Positions 24,791 to 33,925 of a stretch of DNA of 47,549 bases are shown here, piece after piece. Made by a program: the position numbers and the translations under genes. The number at the start of each line of letters is the position of its first letter. Position 1 is the first letter of the stretch. Source of the DNA: Lachnospiraceae bacterium UBA1683. GTDB lineage: Bacteria > Bacillota > Clostridia > Lachnospirales > Lachnospiraceae. The stretch spans positions 25,039 to 72,587 of the forward strand of contig DCKD01000019.1 in the NCBI GenBank assembly GCA_002320245.1. Reading direction: 5' to 3'. The notes beneath the pieces are model-generated. The model did no database searches. It was not told where the DNA came from and saw only the letters and a program-made list of their open reading frames with translations.

Positions 24791-26620
24791 ATGAAAACAA
24801 AACGAGAAGATGTTAGAAATATTGCAATTATCGCTCATGTTGACCACGGTAAAACAACTCTGGTCGACGAGCTTTTGAAACAGAGCGGTGTGTTCCGCGC
24901 AAATCAGGAAGTGGCAGAACGTGTCATGGACTCCAATGATATCGAGCGGGAACGCGGTATCACCATTCTGTCCAAAAATACTGCCGTATATTATAAAGGC
25001 ACGAAAATCAATATCATTGACACACCGGGACATGCGGACTTCGGCGGCGAGGTAGAGCGTGTCTTAAAGATGGTCAACGGTGTTATCCTTGTTGTCGATG
25101 CGTTTGAGGGTGCGATGCCGCAAACAAAATTTGTTCTCCGGAAAGCACTGGAGTTAAGCCTTCCGGTTATCGTTTGTATCAATAAGATTGACCGCCCGGA
25201 AGCAAGACCGGATGAAGTCATTGATGAAGTGCTGGAACTTTTTATGGATTTGGATGCATCCGACGAGCAGCTTGACTGCCCATTTATCTATGCATCTGCA
25301 AAATCCGGAATCGCTGTCCTTGATTTGACTGATGAGGAAAAAGATATGAAACCTCTGTTCGAGACAATTCTGGATTACATCCCGGCACCGGAGGGTGACC
25401 CGGACGCCGCTACTCAGGTTCTGATTAGCACAATCGACTACAACGAATATGTAGGGCGTATCGGTGTCGGAAAGGTAGACAACGGAACCATCGCAGTCAA
25501 TCAGGATATGGTACTTGTAAACCACCATGATCCGGACAAAAAAGAAAAGGTGAAAATCAGTAAGCTGTACGAATTTGACGGTTTGAATAAGGTGGAGGTC
25601 AAAGAAGCATCTGTCGGCTCTATTGTCGCGATTTCCGGTATCTCAGATATTTCAATCGGAGATACCCTCTGCTCTCCTGAAAACCCGGTTGCCATACCAT
25701 TCCAGAAGATTTCCGAGCCGACCATTTCCATGCAGTTCATTGTAAACGACAGTCCGTTTGCCGGTCAGGAGGGAAAATTTGTTACTTCCCGCCATATCCG
25801 GGAACGTCTGATGAGAGAACTGAATACCGATGTCAGCCTCCGTGTAGAAGACACTGAAAACGCCGACAGTTTCAAAGTTTCCGGCCGTGGTGAACTGCAT
25901 CTGTCCGTCCTGATTGAAAATATGCGCCGCGAAGGTTATGAATTTGCAGTCAGTAAGGCAGAGGTACTGTACAAAACAGATGAAAACGGAAAGAAACTGG
26001 AGCCTATGGAACTGGCTTATGTCGATGTCCCGGACGAATTCACCGGAACCGTCATTGATAAACTCAGCCAGAGAAAAGGGGAACTGCGCAACATGGGAAC
26101 TTCTAACGGCGGTTACACCCGTCTGGAATTCTCCATTCCGTCCCGTGGTCTGATTGGATACCGCGGAGAATTTATGACGGATACAAAAGGAAATGGTATT
26201 CTGAATACAAGTTTTGACGGATACGCTCCATACAAAGGTGATATCCAGTACAGAAAACAAGGCTCGCTGATTGCATTTGAGACAGGTGAATCCGTAACTT
26301 ACGGTCTGTTCAGCGCACAGGAGCGTGGCACATTGTTCATCGGACCCGGTGAAAAGGTATACTCCGGAATGGTAATCGGCCAGAACGGAAAAGCCGAGGA
26401 TATCGAGCTGAATGTCTGCAAGACAAAGCACCTGACCAATACGCGTTCCTCCAGTGCGGATGAAGCGCTTCGGCTGACGCCGCCCCGCATTTTAAGCCTG
26501 GAAGAGGCACTTGACTTCATCGACACAGACGAGCTTCTGGAAGTTACTCCTAAGACACTGCGTATCCGAAAAAAAATTCTGGATGCCAGAATGCGTAAAA
26601 GAAGCAGCCTGAATAAATAG
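24791..26620 (+). CDS. typA: Translational GTPase TypA/BipA
   Basis: Ribosome-binding GTPase of the EF-G/LepA class that aids 50S assembly and stress or low-temperature adaptation. The 609-aa product shows G1 AHVDHGKT (15-22), the switch I threonine region ERGITI, G3 DTPGHAD, G4 NKID, EF-G-like domains III and V, and the TypA-specific C-terminal domain. The length is typical. AGGAAAGAG precedes the ATG. It is divergent from the SSB-like gene and followed by hpf, which has its own promoter. Confidence 0.98.
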   Translation: MKTKREDVRNIAIIAHVDHGKTTLVDELLKQSGVFRANQEVAERVMDSNDIERERGITILSKNTAVYYKGTKINIIDTPGHADFGGEVERVLKMVNGVILVVDAFEGAMPQTKFVLRKALELSLPVIVCINKIDRPEARPDEVIDEVLELFMDLDASDEQLDCPFIYASAKSGIAVLDLTDEEKDMKPLFETILDYIPAPEGDPDAATQVLISTIDYNEYVGRIGVGKVDNGTIAVNQDMVLVNHHDPDKKEKVKISKLYEFDGLNKVEVKEASVGSIVAISGISDISIGDTLCSPENPVAIPFQKISEPTISMQFIVNDSPFAGQEGKFVTSRHIRERLMRELNTDVSLRVEDTENADSFKVSGRGELHLSVLIENMRREGYEFAVSKAEVLYKTDENGKKLEPMELAYVDVPDEFTGTVIDKLSQRKGELRNMGTSNGGYTRLEFSIPSRGLIGYRGEFMTDTKGNGILNTSFDGYAPYKGDIQYRKQGSLIAFETGESVTYGLFSAQERGTLFIGPGEKVYSGMVIGQNGKAEDIELNVCKTKHLTNTRSSSADEALRLTPPRILSLEEALDFIDTDELLEVTPKTLRIRKKILDARMRKRSSLNK

Positions 26621-26692
26621 GACTATGACTTTTCTGTTCTGATTTTTTCATTCTTTTTTCAGACAATTAATCTATACATTACTGTTGTTTCA

Positions 26693-26701
26693 TGTTATAA
26701 T
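26693..26701 (+). promoter_or_regulatory. hpf promoter (extended -10)
   Basis: TGTTATAAT is a perfect TGn-TATAAT extended -10, with a partial -35 (TATACA) 17 bases upstream. Transcription would start near 26708, just before the leader hairpin. Confidence 0.65.
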
Positions 26702-26712
26702 ATGCTCATAAA

Positions 26713-26740
26713 TACAGGAGGTAACTCACTTCCTCCTGTA
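26713..26740 (+). promoter_or_regulatory. Hairpin with Shine-Dalgarno and anti-Shine-Dalgarno arms in the hpf leader
   Basis: TACAGGAGG (26713-26721) pairs perfectly with CCTCCTGTA (26732-26740). One arm looks like a ribosome binding site, the other like the 3' end of 16S rRNA. The real hpf site AAAGGAG follows at 26751-26757. No T-tract follows, so it is not a terminator. Confidence 0.55.
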
Positions 26741-26767
26741 TAATATGAACAAAAGGAGTTGAGCATC

Positions 26768-27325
26768 ATGAAATTTATTATCAGTGGTAAGAACATCGAG
26801 GTAACGCCTGGATTAAAAGACACGGTGGAACAGAAATTAGGAAAGCTTGAAAGGTATTTCACTCCTGAAACTGAAATTATTGTAACACTTAGCGTTGAGA
26901 AAGCACGCCAGAAGATTGAAGTGACGATTCCTGTAAAGGGCAACATCATCCGCTCTGAGCAGACAAGCGATGATATGTATGTATCCATCGACCTTGTGGA
27001 GGAAGTTATTGAACGTCAGCTTCGCAAATATAAAAACAAACTGGTTGCAAGAAGTCAGGGACACCCGACCGCATCCGGTTCAGGCAACAATTTTAAGAAA
27101 GAATTTTTTGAATCTGAAGAAGAATCCTCTGAAGATGACGAGGTTAAAATTGTACGCACAAAACGGTTTGGCATTAAGCCGATGTATCCTGAGGATGCAT
27201 GTGTCCAGATGGAATTGCTCGGACACAACTTTTTCGTATTCTGCAATGCCGAGACAGACGATGTCAATGTAGTATATAAAAGAAAAGACGGTTCTTTCGG
27301 ATTAATCGAACCGGAATTCAATTAG
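26768..27325 (+). CDS. hpf: Ribosome hibernation promoting factor, long form
   Basis: Dimerises 70S ribosomes into inactive 100S particles in stationary phase or stress. The 185-aa product has the N-terminal S30AE domain (1-105, beginning MKFIISGKNIEVT) and, after a charged linker rich in Glu/Ser, the C-terminal dimerisation domain (about 125-185; KIVRTKRFGIKPM to EPEF), which defines the long form. A TTG three codons upstream is in frame, but the ATG at 26768 fits AAAGGAG better. It has its own promoter, a structured leader and a strong terminator. Confidence 0.97.
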   Translation: MKFIISGKNIEVTPGLKDTVEQKLGKLERYFTPETEIIVTLSVEKARQKIEVTIPVKGNIIRSEQTSDDMYVSIDLVEEVIERQLRKYKNKLVARSQGHPTASGSGNNFKKEFFESEEESSEDDEVKIVRTKRFGIKPMYPEDACVQMELLGHNFFVFCNAETDDVNVVYKRKDGSFGLIEPEFN

Positions 27326-27363
27326 TACTTAATTTTAGGACATGATTGATGTATGAATCACAG

Positions 27364-27405
27364 AGAGGTACAGTGCCAATGATATTTCATCGGCGCTGTA
27401 CCTCT
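27364..27405 (+). terminator. Terminator of hpf
   Basis: AGAGGTACAG (27364-27373) pairs with CTGTACCTCT (27396-27405), with further inner pairs, followed by TTCTTT. It lies 38 bases after the stop and may also serve the convergent yigZ-like gene. Confidence 0.8.
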
Positions 27406-27452
27406 TTCTTTCCACACATTTCTATCCGGATATTTCCGTCAGAATATATCCA

Positions 27453-28097
27453 TCAGAATACTACCATTTTTCCGTCAACATTTGCAAAGCAGCACGTCTC
27501 CACACGCCCGGCAGTGGCCTGCCCGTTTGTAACTTCGGTAATCTCACGAACCAGCGGCTGCTCTTCTGTCTCCGGAATCAGGATTTCAATTTCTACTTTA
27601 TCGGTATAATCAGAGTTTACAATTTGAATTCCCTTTTGTCCCAACAAATACTGAATCTTTCCGAGCCCCGTATAATCCGTCTCTATTTTCAGCCGGTATC
27701 CTTCTATTCTTGTGATAACCGTACTTTGTTCCAGCCCCGCCTGCGATGCCTGTGTATAGGCACGGACCAGACCGCCGGTGCCCAACAGTGTACCTCCGAA
27801 ATAACGGGTCACAATAATCATTGTATTATGCAATTCCTGACCGCAAATCACTTCCAGAATTGGTTTTCCCGCGGTTCCGCTTGGTTCCCCATCGTCACTG
27901 CAACGCTCCTGCACCTGCTTTTCCCCGATAACATAAGCCCAACAATGATGTCTGGCATCCCAATACTGTTTCTTAATCTGTTCCAGAATCCTCATTGCCC
28001 CTTCTTCTCCTGAAACCGGAAATACATCGGCTATGAACCGTGACTTTTTTTCAACAATTTCCGCGCTTGCTCCATGATATACTGCTCTATACTCCAT
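27453..28097 (-). CDS. YigZ/IMPACT family protein (UPF0029)
   Basis: A 214-aa protein with the UPF0029 N-terminal domain: VEKKSRFIA, DARHHCWAYVIG, CSDDGEPSGTAGKPIL and TRYFGGTLLGTGGLVRAY are the family's signature segments. A smaller DUF1949-type ferredoxin-like C-terminal domain (about 140-205) follows. The eukaryotic homologue IMPACT regulates the Gcn2 kinase; the bacterial role is not settled. A GTG two codons upstream (28103) is equally plausible. I chose the ATG at 28097 because relatives begin MEY. It is a single gene convergent with hpf and divergent from the PBP gene. Confidence 0.9.
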   Translation of the reverse strand: MEYRAVYHGASAEIVEKKSRFIADVFPVSGEEGAMRILEQIKKQYWDARHHCWAYVIGEKQVQERCSDDGEPSGTAGKPILEVICGQELHNTMIIVTRYFGGTLLGTGGLVRAYTQASQAGLEQSTVITRIEGYRLKIETDYTGLGKIQYLLGQKGIQIVNSDYTDKVEIEILIPETEEQPLVREITEVTNGQATAGRVETCCFANVDGKMVVF

Positions 28098-28235
28098 TGG
28101 CACTCCTGCTGCTCCTTTTTCTTACGTTTCTCATTGTTTACACTATAACAAAACGGGAAAAACTACAAGAACTTCTGAAGATTTTTTTAACAAATATAAA
28201 CTTTTTAAATTAACCTTTATTTAAAATAGTAAGTT

Positions 28236-28244
28236 TGTTATAAT
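28236..28244 (+). promoter_or_regulatory. Promoter of the class A PBP gene
   Basis: TGTTATAAT is an exact extended -10, with a weak TTTATT 17 bases upstream, 31 bases before the ATG. Confidence 0.6.
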
Positions 28245-28275
28245 AGAAACCAATGGATAAAGGAGGATATTATTC

Positions 28276-30873
28276 ATGAATTACGGAAAAGAAAATCTTA
28301 CAAGGAGGAAGAAGGGAATTTCATCAAAGAAAAAAATGCAGAAAAAACGAGTCGGCGTCCGCTTTTTTAAAGCACTCATTATCTGCATCCTTCTTCTTGC
28401 GGTTATTGCTGCTGCCGGTGCCGGCTTATTCGTGAAGAAAATTGTTGACAATACGCCGTCTGTCACACCGGATGACGTCAAGCCAAGCGAATTCACCTCA
28501 ACAGTGGTAGCAGAATCCGACGGAACGGTTCTTGAATCGTTCAAAAAGTCTGGCTCTAACCGTATTTATAAAACCATTGACGAGATTCCCGAGAATCTTG
28601 CACATGCTTTTGTGGCAATTGAAGATGAGCGTTTTTATCAACATAACGGTATTGATTTACAGGGTATACTTCGCGCCGCTGTAGTCGGAATCTCTTCCGG
28701 AGGTAATTTTTCCGAAGGTGCCAGTACTCTGACACAGCAGTTGATTAAAAATAATGTATTCCCAAATTTCGTGGATGAAAAGACATTCTATGACCGTCTC
28801 GAACGCAAGATACAGGAGCAGTATCTTGCCGTTGCCATCGAAAAGCAGATGTCAAAGGATGAGATTCTGGAAGCTTATATGAATACCATTAACCTTGGAC
28901 AGAACTGTCTGGGTGTACAGTCAGCCGCAAAACGTTATTTCGGAAAAGATGTTTCCGAACTGACGCTTTCTGAGTGTGCAGTGATTGCAGGCATTACCCA
29001 GAATCCAACGGAATATGATCCGGTTGTATACCCGGATGCGAACTCCAGACGCCGGGACAAGGTTCTGAAAAATATGCTGGAACAGGGTTACATCACACAG
29101 GCTGAATATGATGAGGCAAAGGCTGATCCGGTTTATGAGCGCATTCTGCCAAACGCACCTACTGAGGACACAACACCATATTCTTATTTCAACGATGCCC
29201 TTGCACAGCAGATTATCGAGGATTTAGAAAGCAGGAAATCTTATACCGAAACACAGGCTTACAACGCACTGTACAGCGGAGGTCTTACCATCATTTCCAC
29301 ACAGGACCCGTCAATCCAGCAGATTTGTGATGAGGAAGTTGCCAATGAGGCAGTTTATCCTGCCGGAACAGAGTACGGATTGGAATACGCACTGACGATT
29401 TACCGTGCAGACGGCACAACGGAAAACTACAGTAAAGAGATGCTTGCAGACTATATTGCCAGCGCGTGGGGGGATGAATATCCGCTTGTATATTTTTCAC
29501 CGGATGAGGCGAATGCTGCAATAAACGAATACAAATCCACGCTTGGCATTGCCGAAGGCGATACTGTTGACGAAAATATCAGCATCACCCCGCAGCCGCA
29601 GGTTTCTGTAGTGGTTATGGACCAGTACACAGGCAAAGTAAAGGCAATTGTCGGCGGACGCGGTGAGAAGACATCCAGTCTTTCTCTGAACCGTGCAACA
29701 GACACAACCAGACAGCCCGGTTCCTGTTTTAAAATTGTATCCACCTATGCTCCTGCACTGGATTCCTGTGGATACACGCTTGCTACCCCAATTAAAGATG
29801 AGGGGCCATATGTTTACGCAAACGGAGATAAGGCAGAAAACTGGGATAAAAAGTACCTCGGAAGCGCAAGACTCCGCTATGCAATTGAACATTCCATGAA
29901 TGTCTGTGCATTGAATACCATTACGGCAATCACCCCGCAGACTGCATATGACTATCTGAGAAACTTTGGATTCACTACACTTGTAAACTATGATAACGAT
30001 AAGTATCCGGGAATGACTGACGTACTTCCTTCCACGGCATTAGGTGGTATTACGCGCGGCGTATACAACATGGAGCTGACCGCAGCATATGCTGCGATTG
30101 CCAACAACGGAACGTACATCAAACCAATTCTCTATACGAAGATTCTGGACCACGATGGAAATGTCCTGATTGACAACAGCACACCGGAGACACATCAGGT
30201 CATTAAAGATTCCACTGCCGCACTCCTTACAAGTGCAATGCAGGATGTTATCAACAAGGGAACCGGTACTGCAGCAAAACTCAGCAACATGCCCGCAGCC
30301 GGAAAAACCGGTACAACCGAAAATAGTAATGACCTCTGGCTTTCCGCTTACACACCTTACTATACGGCATCTGTATGGGGCGGATATGATGCGAATAAGC
30401 CTATGGAAAACATTTACAATCAGGTATGGCATGAAACACTTTGGAAGAATATTATGACTCGCGTCCATGCGGAGCTTCCATCGAAAGATTTCACAATGCC
30501 GTCCAGTGTACAGCAGAAAACAATCTGTACACAGACCGGACTGCTCGCCACATCAAGCTGTCCGTCATTGACAGAATATTTTGCGCAGGGTACGGCGCCG
30601 ACACAAAGCTGCTCCGGACATGCTGTAACAAAAGCACCTGATACTAACGATGCTGCCGAGGAAAATTCCAAAACAACCGACAATTCTTCCACCGGAGGCA
30701 CGACAACGAACGGCGGAACATCCGGCGGCAATACCGATGGCAATGCCGGCGGCGATAACGGCGGCGGTAACACTGGAGGCAACGGCGGTGATACCGGCGG
30801 CGGTAATGGCGGCGATAACAGCGGTGATACCGGCGGCGGAAGTACGGAAGGAGGAACTCCCGAAGGACAATAA
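28276..30873 (+). CDS. Class A penicillin-binding protein (PBP1A-type, bifunctional)
   Basis: Polymerises and crosslinks peptidoglycan outside the membrane. The 865-aa product has a basic cytoplasmic start, one membrane anchor (about 31-52), a GT51 glycosyltransferase domain with catalytic E116 in EDERF and GASTLTQQL (148-156), then the transpeptidase domain with S483-xx-K486, S540-M-N and K677-T-G-T. The last 60 residues are a Gly/Asn/Thr/Asp-rich tail of GGN and GGD units, presumably a disordered extracellular extension. AAAGGAGG precedes the ATG. It is a single-gene unit ending in a 20-bp terminator. Confidence 0.95.
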   Translation: MNYGKENLTRRKKGISSKKKMQKKRVGVRFFKALIICILLLAVIAAAGAGLFVKKIVDNTPSVTPDDVKPSEFTSTVVAESDGTVLESFKKSGSNRIYKTIDEIPENLAHAFVAIEDERFYQHNGIDLQGILRAAVVGISSGGNFSEGASTLTQQLIKNNVFPNFVDEKTFYDRLERKIQEQYLAVAIEKQMSKDEILEAYMNTINLGQNCLGVQSAAKRYFGKDVSELTLSECAVIAGITQNPTEYDPVVYPDANSRRRDKVLKNMLEQGYITQAEYDEAKADPVYERILPNAPTEDTTPYSYFNDALAQQIIEDLESRKSYTETQAYNALYSGGLTIISTQDPSIQQICDEEVANEAVYPAGTEYGLEYALTIYRADGTTENYSKEMLADYIASAWGDEYPLVYFSPDEANAAINEYKSTLGIAEGDTVDENISITPQPQVSVVVMDQYTGKVKAIVGGRGEKTSSLSLNRATDTTRQPGSCFKIVSTYAPALDSCGYTLATPIKDEGPYVYANGDKAENWDKKYLGSARLRYAIEHSMNVCALNTITAITPQTAYDYLRNFGFTTLVNYDNDKYPGMTDVLPSTALGGITRGVYNMELTAAYAAIANNGTYIKPILYTKILDHDGNVLIDNSTPETHQVIKDSTAALLTSAMQDVINKGTGTAAKLSNMPAAGKTGTTENSNDLWLSAYTPYYTASVWGGYDANKPMENIYNQVWHETLWKNIMTRVHAELPSKDFTMPSSVQQKTICTQTGLLATSSCPSLTEYFAQGTAPTQSCSGHAVTKAPDTNDAAEENSKTTDNSSTGGTTTNGGTSGGNTDGNAGGDNGGGNTGGNGGDTGGGNGGDNSGDTGGGSTEGGTPEGQ

Positions 30874-30894
30874 CCAAACTTATACTTTTGCATA

Positions 30895-30943
30895 AAAAGA
30901 ACAGGTTTAAAACACGTAACCAATGTTTTAGACCTGTTCTTTT
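30895..30943. terminator. Bidirectional terminator between the PBP gene and hprK
   Basis: A 20-bp stem with a single T-G position (30895-30914 with 30924-30943), A-rich on the left and ending in TTTT on the right, between two convergent genes. Confidence 0.9.
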
Positions 30944-30974
30944 CTGTTGTTTCACCTATAAAACAATGATGCGT

Positions 30975-31904
30975 CTATCTGTTCTTTGTAAGATTGTCCT
31001 GCACTCTCTTATACAGTTCCTGGGCTGCATTATATCCCATCTTTTTCTGTCTGTGGTTGACAGCCGCAGATTCCACAATAATTGCAAGATTACGTCCCGG
31101 ACGGATAGGAATCCGGTGACATACGACCTTGTTTCCAAGGAACTCCGTATAATTCTCCTCCAGGCCAAGACGATCGTATTCTTTATCCCGGCTCCAGTCT
31201 TCCAACGTAATTACAAGGTCAATATTCTGTGTTTCCCGAACACTCTGCACACCAAACATAGACTTCACGTCCACAATGCCGATTCCCCTCAATTCGATAA
31301 AATGTCTCGTAATATCCGGCGCGGAACCTACCAGTGTCTCATCGCTGACCTTTCGGATTTCAACAACATCATCTGTCACGAGACGATGTCCTCTCTTAAT
31401 CAACTCCAATGCTGCCTCGCTTTTACCGATTCCACTCTCTCCCATAATCAGTACGCCGACACCATATACATCGACCAAAACTCCGTGGATGGAAATACAC
31501 GGAGCCAGCTTGACATTCATCCACCGAATCAATTCCGCCATGAATCCAGACGTCTGCTTGGCTGTCTGGAATACCGGGATATCCTGTTTCTCTGCCCTTT
31601 CCAGCATTTCTTCCTCTGGTTTCAGATTCCTGCTGTATACAATACACGGAATCTTGTGTGATAACAGCTCGTCATACATCTCCAGTTTCTGCTCATACTC
31701 CAGGCTTTCCAGATACGCATACTCCACATGTCCGATAATCTGTACGCGGTCTGAATCAAAATGGTCAAAAAATCCGGTAAGCTGCAGAGCCGGTCTGTTC
31801 ACATCCGGAACATTTACCGTTTTATCTGTCAGGTCCAGTGTCGGTGTCAGATTTTTTAATTCCAGTTTTTCCGCTAATTCACTTAACTTAACGCCTCGTC
31901 CCAT
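30975..31904 (-). CDS. hprK: HPr kinase/phosphorylase
   Basis: Phosphorylates HPr on Ser46, or removes the phosphate, in response to fructose-1,6-bisphosphate, ATP and phosphate. It sets carbon catabolite repression and PTS activity in Firmicutes. The 309-aa product has an N-terminal sensor domain (1-128), H140, Walker A GESGIGKS (155-162), DDVVEI (178-183) and the family signature region ELRGIGIVDVKSMFG. GAGGAG lies seven bases before the ATG. It is 75 bases downstream of uvrC in the same direction, a neighbourhood common in Clostridia. Its effector links it to fbp in this window. Confidence 0.98.
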   Translation of the reverse strand: MGRGVKLSELAEKLELKNLTPTLDLTDKTVNVPDVNRPALQLTGFFDHFDSDRVQIIGHVEYAYLESLEYEQKLEMYDELLSHKIPCIVYSRNLKPEEEMLERAEKQDIPVFQTAKQTSGFMAELIRWMNVKLAPCISIHGVLVDVYGVGVLIMGESGIGKSEAALELIKRGHRLVTDDVVEIRKVSDETLVGSAPDITRHFIELRGIGIVDVKSMFGVQSVRETQNIDLVITLEDWSRDKEYDRLGLEENYTEFLGNKVVCHRIPIRPGRNLAIIVESAAVNHRQKKMGYNAAQELYKRVQDNLTKNR

Positions 31905-31979
31905 AACTTTTCTCCTCTTCTATGCTTTTTCTTCCCTTGCAGGTACGCAAGTGATGCTCTTCCTTCCGAGGTAATTATA

Positions 31980-33833
31980 TCACTGGTGAAAAAATTTGTA
32001 CACCGATTCCGCTGCTTTTTCATTCATTGACGGAATTTTCGCAAGTTCCTCCACCGAAGCCGCTTTGATTTCCTCCAGACTGGAAAAACTGCGCATCAAA
32101 TCCTTTCTCCTCGCAGGTCCGATTCCTTCGATATCATCCAATATCGAGTGAACCTGTCCCTTTCCTCTAAGCTGTTTGTGGTATTCAATCGCAAAACGGT
32201 GCGCCTCATCCTGGATTCTCGTAACCAGCCGAAATGCCTCAGAAGAACGGTCAATCGGGATTTCCTCATTTTGATAATACAATCCTCTTGTCCTGTGATG
32301 ATCATCTTTCACCATCCCACAGACCGGAATCTTCAGATGCAGTTCATCCAACACTTCAAGTGCAACATTGACCTGCCCTTTTCCTCCATCCATGAGAATC
32401 AAATCCGGAAATACAGTAAATCCACCAAGCTCCTTACTTTCTTCCCGCTCCTTCAATCCATGTTTAAAACGGCGTGTCAGGACCTCCCGCATACTGCCAT
32501 AATCGTCAGCACCTTTGATTCCCTTGATTTTAAACTTCCTGTAATCGTTCCGCTTCGGTTTCCCCCGCTCATATACCACCATGGAGCCAACTGACTCGAA
32601 TCCATTTGTGTTGGAGATATCATATGCCTCCATCCGGTAAATATCCGGAACACGAATCAGTTTTTCAATTTCTTTTACTGCACCGATAGTTCTGCCTTCT
32701 TCCCGTTTCAGACGCTCCTTGTCCTTTGCAAGAACCATTTTCGCATTATTTGCCGCCAGCTCAACCAATTTTTCCTTAGTCCCCTTTTTCGGCACACGTA
32801 AATCTACTTTTCCTCCACGTTTGGCAGACAGCCACTCTTCAATCAGCTTCGTGTCCTCCAACTCTTCCTGTACCATCAGAACCCCCGGAATAAACGGTGT
32901 GCCCGCATAATACTGTTTAATAAAGCTGTCCAGAATATCTGCCTTCGGTTCCTCCTTCTGAATCCGCAGATAAAAATGCTCCCGTCCAATCAGGCGTCCG
33001 CCCCGGATAAAAAACACCTGTACAACTGCATCTTCCCCCTCGGTCGCCACTGCAAGGATGTCCCTGTCCTCTCCGCTGCTGTCCGTAATCTTCTGCTTTT
33101 GCGCAATCTTTTTCACGCTGTTCAATAACTCCCGGTACTCAATCGCTTTTTCAAACTCCAAAGCCTCCGATGCGGCATCCATCTTCTCTTCCAGTTCTTT
33201 TAATATCCCATCGTAATTTCCGTTCAGGAAACGGATTACCTCATTGACTGATTTTCCATATTCTTCCTGTGAAATATACCCCTGACAGGGCGCATCGCAC
33301 TGCTTAATATGATAATTCAGGCAGGGACGTTCCTTCCCTGTGTCCTTCGGCAAATTCCGGTTACAGCTACGGATATGATACAGTTTATGCAGCAAATCAA
33401 TGGTGTCCCTTACCGCCTGACTGCTCGTAAACGGGCCAAAGTACCGTGCCTTATCTTTCAGCATCTTCCGTGCAAGCAACACTCTTGGATACGGCTCATT
33501 CGCGGTCACCTTGATAAACGGGTATGCCTTATCATCCATCAGCATCGTATTATACTTCGGATGATGCTCCTTAATCAGATTGCATTCCAACACCAACGCT
33601 TCCAGCTCGGAATCCGTCACAATATACTCAAATCTCCGGATGTGCGTTACCATCTGCTCAATCTTCACGCCCTTATTCCTGCTGCTTTGAAAATACTGAC
33701 GTACACGGTTCTTCAGGCTGACAGCTTTCCCGACATAAATAATATGGTCATTTTCATCATGCATCAGATATACCCCCGGTTTCCCCGGAAGCTTTTTCAA
33801 TTCCTCTTGAATATCAAAATTGTTCGTTTCCAT
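31980..33833 (-). CDS. uvrC: Excinuclease ABC subunit C
   Basis: Makes both incisions in nucleotide excision repair after UvrB loads at a lesion. The 617-aa product has the GIY-YIG nuclease domain (about 17-95: PGVYLMH, IIYVGKA), the UVR/UvrB-binding helix pair (about 200-238), the RNase H-like C-terminal nuclease domain (DISNTNG, PDLILMDGGKGQ) and a helix-hairpin-helix region (about 560-617: LDDIEGIGPARRK). The ribosome binding site in front of the ATG is poor (GATGG), suggesting modest expression; no better start was seen. Confidence 0.97.
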   Translation of the reverse strand: METNNFDIQEELKKLPGKPGVYLMHDENDHIIYVGKAVSLKNRVRQYFQSSRNKGVKIEQMVTHIRRFEYIVTDSELEALVLECNLIKEHHPKYNTMLMDDKAYPFIKVTANEPYPRVLLARKMLKDKARYFGPFTSSQAVRDTIDLLHKLYHIRSCNRNLPKDTGKERPCLNYHIKQCDAPCQGYISQEEYGKSVNEVIRFLNGNYDGILKELEEKMDAASEALEFEKAIEYRELLNSVKKIAQKQKITDSSGEDRDILAVATEGEDAVVQVFFIRGGRLIGREHFYLRIQKEEPKADILDSFIKQYYAGTPFIPGVLMVQEELEDTKLIEEWLSAKRGGKVDLRVPKKGTKEKLVELAANNAKMVLAKDKERLKREEGRTIGAVKEIEKLIRVPDIYRMEAYDISNTNGFESVGSMVVYERGKPKRNDYRKFKIKGIKGADDYGSMREVLTRRFKHGLKEREESKELGGFTVFPDLILMDGGKGQVNVALEVLDELHLKIPVCGMVKDDHHRTRGLYYQNEEIPIDRSSEAFRLVTRIQDEAHRFAIEYHKQLRGKGQVHSILDDIEGIGPARRKDLMRSFSSLEEIKAASVEELAKIPSMNEKAAESVYKFFHQ

Positions 33834-33862
33834 TCCATCATTCCATTCTACATTATATCATA

Positions 33863-33879
33863 GGGGACTGTCCCCTTTG
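33863..33879. repeat. 17-base repeat containing the palindrome GGGGACTGTCCCC, copy 1
   Basis: GGGGACTGTCCCCTTTG occurs here, just upstream of uvrC, and again identically at 47278-47294. The core is an imperfect palindrome with 6-bp arms around a single T. Confidence 0.6.
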
Positions 33880-33891
33880 CGAATCTTCCGA

Positions 33892-33921
33892 AAAAAGCAG
33901 GGATACCGTTCCCTGCTTTTT
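33892..33921 (-). terminator. Terminator of ftsH
   Basis: A perfect 12-bp stem (33892-33903 with 33910-33921), starting four bases after the ftsH stop and ending in TTTTTT on the minus strand. Confidence 0.9.
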
Positions 33922-33925
33922 CATT

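Noticed and set aside
30620..30870. Tandem repeats in the PBP gene end as a CRISPR or minisatellite
   Set aside because: The repeats are in frame, encode the Gly-rich tail and have no spacers.
32585..32615. tRNA-like T-arm string (CTCGAATCC) within uvrC
   Set aside because: It codes for the conserved NTNGFES segment of UvrC and no cloverleaf can be drawn around it.
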